A stretch of 26,953 nucleotides of DNA from Silene noctiflora (Eukaryota; Streptophyta; Magnoliopsida; Caryophyllales; Caryophyllaceae). The notes beneath the pieces are model-generated. The model was not told the DNA's origin and made no database searches. It saw nothing but the letters and a program-made list of their open reading frames with translations. Position 1 is the first letter of the stretch; every line of letters begins with the position of its first letter. The position numbers and the translations under genes were made by a program. Location: positions 110,729 to 137,681 of the forward strand of contig VHZZ01001314.1 of NCBI GenBank assembly GCA_009801015.1, written 5' to 3'. Positions 10,467 through 21,300 of the stretch are shown piece after piece.

Positions 10467-13411
10467 TCAAGGCTTCCAGAGGATGGTGGTATCAGCAATC
10501 ATGGAGGTAACCAGATACGGATCCATGTTTGATGCAGGTCTTCGGTCCTCAAAGTAACCTGTTCAATACACAATTAATATAATTTTCGTTACCAAGGCGT
10601 GCTCATTCTTAAAAAAGACGGTTCTTACATTAAGATAGTGAATGACCAGCACATACTATAAAACCCAAAACTCATTTATTTTAAACGTAGCACTGTCTTA
10701 AAGTCAGATCGATTAGAAGAAGCTAAAGGAGCTCACCTTTGCCTTCCTTTTCAGTGTCTCTTCCGACACGAACAGAGGCACCTCTATTTGCAACACCCTG
10801 AACATTGAACCATCATATATACAAGTACATGTTTTAGATAAGTTAGACATATATATTAAAGAGTAGACAAAGTGAAGAATGAATATAACATATGTACCCA
10901 AGAGAAGGTATTGATATCTGCTGTCTCGTGACGACCAGTGAGCCTCCTCTCATTACCCTCTCCATAAGCTGCAATGTGCTCCTTGTGGCGCTTGGATAAC
11001 TTCTCTATTGCCTTATGTATCACTTCTATTCCCCCCGCTTCTCTCATCGACTTAGTGCTGACGAAGCATTTCATGTTAGAAATGATGAATTAAAGTAGGT
11101 ACATATATACTCGAGATTATTTTTACTGTTGTTAATCCAAGGTTATATATGTTACCTGTAGTTGGTGTGAGCACCAGCACCATTCCAGTCACCCTATTTG
11201 TAGGGTAAAATCACAAAGCATTAAACACAGAAAATTGAAAAATTATCATATATAACAAGATTAGCAAGAACAAACCTTGACTGGTTTGGGGTCGAAAGAA
11301 ACAATCACCCCAGCTATCTCTGCTATCCTCTGGTTATCAAGTAAAAATGACATGTTTAAGGTGAGTAATGAGGTCTTAGAGCGTGAAAGCGATAGGATTA
11401 GAATAAATTAAAAGAGGAGGAAATATTTACCTCGAGAAGGTACCTAGCAACCCAGACTTGATCACCAGATGAAATCCCAAGAGTAGGCCCCACTTGGAAT
11501 TCCCACTAATAACCAAGATAATTTGGTGTTAAAAGGAATGTAAAGTAAAGAGTTGGCTTAGAGATGGAGATTGTTATATAAGTGAAATATCGAGAAAGGA
11601 CGGATTAAGAAGATGATACCTGACCGGGCATAACTTCAGCATTGATACCACTGATATGAATACCAGCATAAAGACATGCCTTGTAGTGAGCATCGACTAT
11701 ATCCCGACCAAATGATTTGTCAGCTCCAACACCACAGTAGTATGGCCCCTGCATACAAGAAACCCAAGTCAAAATATGGACAATGTACAGACAAGACACA
11801 AGACAAGATTGGACAATGAAGAATGAAACCTACCTGAGGACCAGGAAAGCCACCAACGGGCCATCCAAGAGGCCAGTTTACATCTTTCTGGAGGAGTGTA
11901 TACTCTTGCTCTATCCCATACCTACATTGTTATTATTATTATTATTGTTATTATTAATATTAATTGAATATGACATCCGTAAAAATTAAAACTAAAGACA
12001 CAGGGTTTGCCTTGATTATGATGAAAAATGAAAAAGAGAAAGAGAAAGATAGGAGGAGGATACCAGGGTTCCTCAGCAGCAACGTCAGGGTGACTGAATA
12101 TCTTGGCAGCATTGTACCTTTTGTTTGTGGGAATTGGCTCTCCTTTTGGAGTGTACGCATCGCACATCACCAGGATGTTGTTACCCCCTCTAAATGGATC
12201 TCTAAATATAGCCTGAGGGCTGTATAAAACATTACCAACCCAAACCACTGGTTAGCTATGCTATGCTATGCTATGGTATTCAAATAAACAATACATGAAA
12301 ATTAATTATTAGTCTTACTTAGTTTCATCAAATTCCTAGCTACCGAATACTTTTCATAAATTAATTGTCCTTGAATAAAATTTAGAACAATGAATAAAAA
12401 AGGGAAGGAAATAATTTTTTTTGAAAAAGAATAATATCCAAATTAGAAAGTAGGCCCCAGCTGTTAAACTGAGCTAAAAATATCATCATATATAACTGCT
12501 TTGACTTATAAACTGCCGAAAATGACGCACTCCAATCATTTATTTTAGGAATTAAATCAAATGGATTACTGATTCCAAGTATCATATTGAATCTTTCCAA
12601 ATACCAGATTCCTAGGATTCCAATTTTAGACCGAATATTTATTACCTCTCTTTTCCCTAATTTATTGCCTAAATTAGGAAAAAAAAAATTGTTCCTTTGT
12701 TCATCATTCGTATCTGTATGGAATTATTAAAAAAACGGGTAAGCTCTGTACTATCGATTGAGAATATACAAAACCCGTTATAATACACCTTAAACAACGG
12801 GTGTGAGTTTTGTGTGTGTATGTAATTTGTCTACATAAACTTTAGCATAGTTTTTTTAACTAAATTTTAAATGAACGAGGCTAAAATAATCAAATGTATA
12901 ACAATTCATCGGAAAAAAAATGCAATTAAGTCGAGTATTGATTGAAAAAGGAGTCGGAGTGAGAAATGAATAAGAAAAAAGAACATACTATAAGATGACT
13001 TCACTATCATTTCCAAGGGCTTGTTCGGTACTTGAGCCGTCATAATTCCACTTGGGTAATTTTGCTAGGTCGCTTACTGGCCCTGGCAAGGTCTGTTACA
13101 CACAGATATAAATCATTTATATTTAGCGTTAATCTTGTAGAATATAATCTAACATGTGAAATCAAGCCCAAATCTTATAGGATACTTGATACTTGTGATT
13201 ATACGATAAAGCGGTTTGGTAAGTATGAAAACCTAAAATTAAAAATATAAGGAGTACTGTATATAATTAAGACGAAATGTTAATAGAGAGATACCCTGGC
13301 TTTGCTTCTCATATCCATGCCGGAACCTCCAATCCTGGGGGAACGGAAAACTCATCAATTAAACATGCATTTATGATCATTATTCTTACGTTAAAAAAGG
13401 TGGATCTATAC

Positions 13412-13456
<45 letters not shown>

Positions 13457-13539
13457 TAAAAATACCATATGTATTCAGCAATGATCTTTTCAGTTGTGTC
13501 GGAGAGTTTAAGGTTAATGAGATCGTTGAGGAGAGACAT
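10467..13539 (-). CDS. GLN1: Cytosolic glutamine synthetase (GS1), 12 exons
   Basis: Exons (minus strand, 5' to 3'): 13539-13466, 13334-13295, 13092-12989, 12219-12064, 11921-11834, 11748-11620, 11505-11431, 11329-11276, 11193-11156, 11057-10898, 10797-10737, 10558-10467. They total 1071 bases, or 356 aa, the normal GS1 length. All introns are GT-AG and in phase. The enzyme joins ammonia and glutamate to glutamine with ATP, as a decamer in the cytosol. There is no plastid transit peptide (starts [20 protein letters not shown]) and no GS2 C-terminal tail (ends TTILWKP). Active-site residues known from plant GS1 are present: Asp56, Glu131, Glu192, Glu199, His249, Arg291, Glu297 and Arg311. An odd point is the loop after Asp56, which reads [10 protein letters not shown] in place of the near-universal TGQAPGEDSE. 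Intron 3 (12220-12988) is the longest, at 769 bases. Confidence 0.98.
12255..12275. repeat. CTATG short tandem repeat in GS1 intron 3
   Basis: About four head-to-tail copies of a CTATG unit lie just inside the 3' end of intron 3 (36 bases or more upstream of the exon 4 acceptor on the minus strand). It is a simple slippage repeat. Confidence 0.8.
13412..13456. repeat. ATA/TAT trinucleotide microsatellite in GS1 intron 1
   Basis: Fifteen perfect ATA units (TAT in the transcript) fill a third of the 131-base intron 1 and begin about 9 bases from its 5' splice site. Plant introns need U-rich sequence for efficient splicing, so the repeat may take part in recognition of this short intron. Confidence 0.95.
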
Positions 13540-13615
13540 TTTTTTGAGAGATGATAGAAAGGGAGAAAAATGAGGATGATTTGTTATCAACTATGAATAA
13601 TGAATAACAGTTGCA

Positions 13616-13616
<1 letters not shown>

Positions 13617-13695
<79 letters not shown>
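13617..13695. repeat. TA dinucleotide microsatellite just upstream of GS1
   Basis: Seventy-nine uninterrupted bases of alternating T and A lie 78-156 bases upstream of the GS1 ATG. Between the tract and the ATG the minus strand is CT-rich (ATCCTCATTTTTCTCCC and similar), like a plant 5' UTR. I see no separate TATA box in between, so the core promoter TATA element probably lies in or at the edge of the tract. Confidence 0.95.
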
Positions 13696-13699
<4 letters not shown>

Positions 13700-14949
13700 C
13701 CGGAGTCCGAATTAAAATGACGACAGTGAATTCATACACGAATATTTATATTTATGTAAAACGGTTTGCAATTATTATGTAAAGATTCATATTATGTAAA
13801 AATATTTGTTAAAGTGTTTTGAAAAGTTTTTTCTCTATAAAAACGGTTATTCTAGCATGTGTTAACATTCATATTCCATATTAAGACCTTGTTTTCCATG
13901 GTTTATTTATCTCCACCTAAAGGAATTGAAAGAGAAAGGTAAATAAGAGAATCTAAACATGGAAAAAAATAATCTTAAAATATGGAAGAATTTGTGTATA
14001 TTATTATATAGGATCATATTACAAGATAAAGAAATATACTCCGTATGAAATACATTATTGCAAGATTCTGATTCCAATTTCTGATTCTCAATGTTTGAAA
14101 CCTCTTAAAAACAAATCAAATTTAAACTAGTTAATAATTTTTTTCAAATAAAAAATAAAATTAAACTAGTTAATAATATTTTATGATTTTTTTTTCCACT
14201 ATCCACTATATATCAGATGAATATAGAATCATAAATAATAGCAGAATCAAAAATGGAAAACAAGGTCATGTAAGGGATTCCAATTGTCCAAGATTCAGAT
14301 TCCAAATAAACATGCTATTCTCGGTTATGCATTTTACACTTTTGTCTTCTGTTTTCGCCTCCTCTTATCAGCTTATCCTTTTCCTTTCGCCTTCCATCTT
14401 AAGCAATATCTTAACCTCGTTCATATTTATTCATTCTTCATACATGTGTTGACGTCTTGTATTATGTTAGCTTCTGATTAAATTGTAATTTGAATGATTG
14501 TTTACAATAAGATATGTTTAATTAAAAGAGTATGGTCACTTTATAATTATGAATTATTCTTGTTATTGTCAATAAGTTTTAGGATCAAAAATACTTAGAA
14601 TTATGAAATGGACTCTCTTCTCCCACTAAGTGGAAAATTTCGGAAAAAAGGTATTACTAAGTTACTGCAACTCTTCGCGTCTAAAAAAAAGGTCTGCCGG
14701 ACTGCCATCATTTTAGTATATTTGTTTGTATTTTGGTGTAAAGAGAGCCATAGAGTAGCAACAAGGATAATCTCGAGCCCAGGTCATAATATTACAGTCT
14801 GTTTCTTGCAACATCAGTCCACTGCTTTCGTTTCACCAGGGCGATTTAGACCGTCGTGATTTTGGACAACAGAATCGCCAAGTATCAAGCAAAAATGTAG
14901 TGTATGAGCGGAGAGTTGTGAAAAAATGGTGATAAAGAATACAGCCACA
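13696..14949. other. AT-rich intergenic stretch (distal GS1 promoter; RGP1 3' flank)
   Basis: The left part is distal GS1 promoter. A 17-base unit TTAAACTAGTTAATAAT is duplicated at 14122-14138 and 14161-14177. A Stowaway-like end, TACTCCGTAT, occurs near 14038 without a convincing partner. Open frames at about 14183-14481 and 14608-14859 have no recognisable domains and look like chance. Confidence 0.4.
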
Positions 14950-15182
14950 TACAACACTCAGGTTCCTTTTCTTCGACAGTTCTAAACAGCACATTTTTGC
15001 TCCCTAGTCAAATGCATGCACTAAAATTTGAGTAACAACTAGTAAAAACTGAATACACAAAACATTCAGACACTTATTTGGCAAACTACAAATAATGGCC
15101 TCCTCTTTTTAGATTCACATTGTCCTCATAAGTCATACTGCTGGCCGATCCCCTTGTTCTAGTTGCTGCAGTGACTCCGAAT
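14950..15182 (-). other. Putative spliced 3' UTR exon of RGP1
   Basis: The RGP1 stop codon (15369-15371) is followed after two bases by a donor-like AAG|GTAGC at 15367-15366. A strong acceptor (CCTTGCTCAG) ends at 15183 on the minus strand. Together they predict a 3' UTR intron of about 184 bases and a terminal non-coding exon starting at 15182. Its 3' end near 14950 is a guess. Because the junction lies within about 5 bases of the stop, it should not trigger nonsense-mediated decay. Confidence 0.5.
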
Positions 15183-15368
15183 CTGAGCAAGGAAAAATAA
15201 TTAAAGAAACGTAGAAGATGGCAGTGTGTATGAGAGAAGTTTCAGTCATCATGAATCACGACAAAACAAAACAAGTGGCACAATTAGATCTGTTAAAAGT
15301 TAAAACTAAAAAGGGGAAAATTGAGGGAAATGGAGAGATATTTGCATGAAAATACTTGAGAGCTACCT

Positions 15369-18300
15369 TCAGTCACGTGCCCAAAGAGGTTCGAATGACG
15401 GGTTCTTCCGGGCTTTGGAGTCACTGGTGGCAGCAGGGGAGTGCACAATGATTGGAAGACACCACTCACATTTGTCCCTTGCCTCCACAAGAAGGGGATG
15501 CTCGTACCTGTAAGTATTCATGCAACCAAAATAAAAACAAATGAGAGAATATTAACATCGCTCCTTCATCCCAAGATCATATGGTATGGCCTGTGTTTTT
15601 CTTTTCTGCTATAGCATACAAGGTTATTTTTGTTTTCAAAAGAATCAAATTTTCGTGAATAAAAAAATATATATAAAATTGAAGGTTAATCACTCAACAA
15701 GAGCACCGCCCATACATAAAATAAAAACCTGAAGAAACAGAAAAGCTCGTCTCTTTCTAAATTCATTTCATCCCTCCAGATATGTTAGTGCAAGGGCAAA
15801 AAATATCTTGTAAGATGGTTTTACACTTCAAATTTCATCCCTCCAGATATGCTATTTTCCCAAATCTCCTTCTATAATAATTTGAGATTTTTCATCTATG
15901 CAGCACCTTCTATAAGTATGTGTGTTCGTCCTAAACAGATAAAACTCTTGCTTAACTAACAGAGTACTTATTCAAGTCAGCCAGTATTTTACTTCTTTCT
16001 TGCTTCATTTACAAACTTGTTCACTCTTCTAGTTTTCAAATTGCTTCTTTCGACAACAGGTTTGCTGATCCAGTAGGCAATCCTTGTAAAAACAAGTCAA
16101 AAAAAACCCTACCTAGTCCAGTCGATATTCCTTGGCGTGGTGAAGAACTCAAACCGCAAAGCCCATTGAACAGATACGTGAGGAGTTGCAAAAGACATAG
16201 GACCATCCATGGGAACAGAGAAAAGGAAGCTAGTCTGGACTATGTCAGCGACAACCTCATGATGATCACTGTGAACCTATTAACATTCAGATTACAAACA
16301 AATTAAATTTACCACACAGTGAACAAGTGAAACGAAACAAAATTAATCACTTATAGCTCAGATCAGAGTAATTTACTAGTTATGCAGAATTGACAACACA
16401 AAACTAACAATGTTCTGTAACTTCTCGACCAATCCAATTTTCACTTACATATGTCCAGATTCTCCAGACCAACTTGTCAGATACTTAAAGACAGCTATGA
16501 ATTTTTAAGTCAAGATATAGATAATAAAGGGAGAATAAACATTAAGTCCCTTCATGCAATAATGGCCAACTTAATGCTATCACTTTTACCTTCGTAATTG
16601 TTGGGGAGTTTCTCCGAGATGGGTGCACAAAACTTCGACTTATAGTCTCTGAGAACTCTAATGTAATTGAGACCTAGAATAAAAGACAATTGTTAAGCAC
16701 CTCTAGAATATTGAACTTGTCTTCAGCTTCCTCTAACGATCTTTTAGATATGGGAAGAGATGATACCTCAAGGCACCTCCTTGTTCCTTCTTCACGAAAG
16801 AACGTAAGTGTCCCTCCTATCTGTCACCAAAATGTTAAACCGCGTTGAAAATTGTGACATCAAACAGATCTCCAAAGTGGCAAATTTCTGGAATTTACCG
16901 TATCACTGAAAAAATAATTTGAATCCGACTTCATGGGTGAAAATCTGAGAAGAACTTGATCATCAAGCTTGATATTGTAAGATCTACCTCGAATGTAGCC
17001 TTCTGCTGCAGAAAATGTTACATCTAATTAGAATGTAGCATAGCTAAATTGGTCTCTGAATAAAAGATATTTTGCTAGACCGAAAAATAAGAGACGAGAA
17101 AAGATGACAATTACATGCAGTAGATTCGGTTGTTCCTACAAATGAAGACGCTCTGTTTTCATCATCGCCTCTAGAAAATGATTTTGAGTATCTTTTTTGT
17201 GGACTTGGTATGACAACGTTTGGAGGACTGCTGGAAGACAAAATATCTGGCAGTAAGAGAGAATATTGCTTAGATAGATCAATTCAACTAAACAAACTAC
17301 TCACTGCGTTTCACATTAATCTTCTTGTTTGACTTTTTGCGGTTTAAGTTTCGAACTATATGAAGATTAAACGGAAGGAGTACATACTAATCACACGCTG
17401 AGAATTATTTAACTCGGCAGCTTTACTTACCTCCACTTGAATTATGTAGGACTTCATCAGCTTCTGCATGCAAGGGTTCTCTAAAAGACCTTGACACTGA
17501 TCCTTGCAGAGATAGTGAACTGCCAAAAGCCTTTTGAAGATTTTCTCTTGAAGGATTATATGAAGAAAGAGATGAAATTTCATCTCTTGAGCTATCATAG
17601 CCTTCTTCAGCTCCATCAAATAAATCATTGGCCCTAGCCTTTAAAAAATGTTGCATCAACACACAAAAGAAATGTCTTACAGTTGAGCCATGAGGAAACT
17701 AAGCTAAACCAAAGGAGAGGGACCAGTGATTCCACAAAAATAAATATTAAACAAAACAATACTTCTTCTGTTCCAATAGGTAGTTGGAGGCTGTGGACGA
17801 CAAAGAATGGAGTGGAGGGCATCAAAAGTGCTGGAGGTGGGTTAGGGTGGAGGGCGGCAAAAGTAGTGGAGTAAGGTTGGTCAGGTACTTTGGACTTTGG
17901 AGATGTCAGTGATAGGGATACAGCTGGTGCAGATAGCCGAGCTGCCTCGAAGCCGGTGAGGGAAGGGGAGCCCAAGGTGTTGTCAGGGGTGGGAGAGGAT
18001 GTCAGTGGTGGTTGGTGCTGGCAGAGGTTGTCCAGCAGTTGCCAGTTGTGGGTGAAGGTGGTTTGGGACTTGGGGGTGGGGTGAAGGAAGTGGGTTTGGG
18101 TAAATAGGGGGTGAGTAAATCAAATGCAAGGGCATTTTGGCCACATTTCTAAGCTTACAACTTGATTAAAAATCAGAAACGTATGCAATCAAATGTAACG
18201 GCCCAAAATGGAATACATATACGTGGTACAATTTATTGGAACAGAGGAAGTAGCAGTAAAGACAAGTAAGAGCAGCTTACCCACTCAGAATCCTCATCCA

Positions 18301-21300
18301 TCTCTTTCCAATAGATATCTGTTTGGATGGTCTGGCTAGGAACAATACCTAAAAGCAACCAATCATTAAATTATTTGAAAGCTTTTGCGTATGCGCAAAC
18401 TCGTCAAACATTTTCTTATAAGGGCACTAACTTTTCTATCTAGGGCAGAAACTCAGATATGATGGTTCATGATTTTGGAACTCCCAATTTATTTATTTTT
18501 ATATTTTTTGCAATGAAAAGGTTATCTTCTTATAAAGAGGAATTACGTATTTCCATTTTTTTAATTTGTTATGCAAAAATCCGAGCACAAATGAATTATC
18601 ATCGGCATCATTTTTTTTAAAAAAAAAAGCCAACTAACAAGACATTAATTCCACAACATCATCATCATCCCCACCCCAATAGTTCGATGGCGTAATGGTG
18701 GTTAGATGTACGCAGTCTTACCCTGTGTACTTAAATAAAGGTTGTTTTCAAATGACCATTATGAAAACTGCGTAGTAAAATGCATCGCTACTCGGCTAAT
18801 ACACGATACAAGAAGCATTGAGAGTTTAGTTAGTCATGTTGCTTTATTCCATCATATTCCAAAGCAGCATTGAGTACGAAGCCTACCATCAGGTTGACTT
18901 TCTTCATTTACCAACCCATTCCCCTGTTGTGTAACCCATATTTGCAAAGGAACACGAGCTTCCTGCGCATGAAGTTTGCCAAAATGAATACCACTCAACC
19001 AATATGCTACATATCTAATAATCTACTGGCAACCAGAGTATTACTATTTGCTATCTCAAAAGGCTTTAAAGATTGACACTTAGAAGGTATATGGTGACAT
19101 ACTGACGTTTGTCTTAATGAATAATTGAACATGTTTCCAACTGCATAATCCTCAAAGCGACTAGTTATGAGGACAATGAACCTATGATCTGCTATTAGGA
19201 AAGAAAGACTGCTGAGGGAAATCAAGAAATAGCAGCCAATACATGTATATGTATTCTGTGTTTCCATCTAAAGATTATTCTCGAGTTAAAGCTAAAATAA
19301 ATAAGGCAGACAGAAAGTGAGAACATATACATTGTTTAGAGGAAACGCTCGAGTGCTCTTCTCTACGTGGATTGTGATACTCCAAATTCATGACAATCAT
19401 GGAACTAAACTTTTAAGACCTAATTTTTTGCCAATTCTCGCAGTAAGCAATTGCATTTTAAGTTAAATTACAATTACCTCGATCTATTTTAGAATACTTG
19501 AAGGTTATGAAGGATAAGGGATTATGAAAGATGAGGTTAAAATTTAAAACAGGAAGGAACAAATGAAAAGGAGACTGACCAGGCCAGTGATATTTTTAAC
19601 CAAATCACTATTGGAATGACCACTTTCCAGTATCAACCATTGTCCTGATAAAGCAGTTCTAACATAGTAAAAGTATCGAATCGTTGTACCCCTGTAAGAT
19701 GGTGGAATACTGCTCGGCAGAACAGTTCGAACAACATCTGCAAAAACAACTTCCTGATGAGCAAAATGCAAGTGGCAGGTGAGGTTGGGTGATCTACATA
19801 CATACTAAGTTTGCACAAAAAAGACTCTAATATAAACATATTTCGGATTACAATTTAAACTTGGTCTAGTTCAATTTACCATAACAATAATTTACATTTT
19901 CATCTAAAAAAGATGTAGGTGTTGTCTATATTGCAAAAAGTATTGATTAAAATCAACAATGTTTGACTACAACATTCAAAAGAGGCCAATAAAGGTGGAG
20001 CAGAGAGAGCACTTCAATGCAGATATATAACTAAAAAAAAAAAAAAAAAAATTTGATCACAATCATTGAAATAAACCAGCTCTGCCTGGCTTTTATTCAA
20101 ATCATACCACAGTGTTGCAAAGGCCGCCGCCACATGGCAAGGTAAGGAGGGCCAGACGTGCGAGCATCATCCCTTGTGTCTAAAGTGTAGAGAGGTTGTT
20201 TCAGATTGAAGGACTAGACACGTTAGGACTCTTCACCCCCTTCCAATCATGTATAAACAAGGCGCCAGTGAAAAGAAATACATGTAATAGTTTGATACCA
20301 TAAATGTGAAATGCCAATATATAAAATGTGATCAGATCACTGGAACTTCAAACAAAGGCTCCTAGAACTCGATTTATATCCTTAATTTACCTTATGATGC
20401 TCCTACTACCCCTGTTCACCAACCAGAAGGACAAATGGATACGGTTGTCCCTCAGCCAACTTTCTCCTCTTGATCAAACTCATCAAAGATTCTAAGAGGC
20501 TAGTAGCTAAACAATACAAACGTTCTAACGCAACATGAGCCTATGATTTTATGTTTAACCAAAAGGGCATTCAGCAAAGAATACTCCGTACATAAAGGAA
20601 AAAGGACGTGTTCAAATAAGATCAAAACATACCAACACAGCATCTTGTGTATCTGAATATGGGAATGGGGTTGCACAATTACAGAAATTAACTCACACTT
20701 CTTAGAGTCCCCCGATGAAATGATCTTATTTGAGACCAATGACGTTGCGGAGCAATCCAAGAACACATTCTCCCCTGAAAACAAAATAATGATATTTTTC
20801 TTAAAAAAACGGGGGGGAATAACACATTTTGCAACTAACCACTCTTCCGGCTTTCCACCTTCCTATTAGTTTACACATAAAACATTTACATACACGAGAG
20901 AAATACCTCAAAATGAAGATCACAACTAGAAAAATAAGAGGAATAAATACTCTAGATGCAACGTTAGCAAGGAGACTCAAACAATTTCACAACAACAACA
21001 ACATTACCCCAGTGCCTCTAGGGCTCCCATAAATTGTGGTGTAAGGGGGGTCAGATGTACACGGCCTTACACATGTGTTAGCTACACAAAGAGGTTGTTT
21101 TCAGGCAACCCAAAATCAAAATTGCATTGAGAATAACTTGAAATGACTGATACTTGACAACAAAAAGAAGAGTGATATACTAGTGTTGCTTTATTCCATC
21201 ATAATCCAGAACCAAGAATAACCGAGTCTTTGACTCAAGCAATTTCAACTTTGAACTAAAAAAATATGCTAATCTGAACACAAGTGAACAAAACCCCTTC

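Noticed and set aside
13514-13782. Open frames of alternating Ile and Tyr on both strands
   Set aside because: They are translations of the TA microsatellite and have no gene signals.
14183-14859. Small genes in the GS1-RGP1 spacer
   Set aside because: The frames are AT-driven, lack domains and splice structure, and run into T-rich sequence.
17634-18084. Open frames in the GC-rich part of RGP1 intron 5
   Set aside because: GC-rich DNA gives long chance frames. Both strands are open, no family is recognised, and the stretch lies inside a MITE-like element in an intron.
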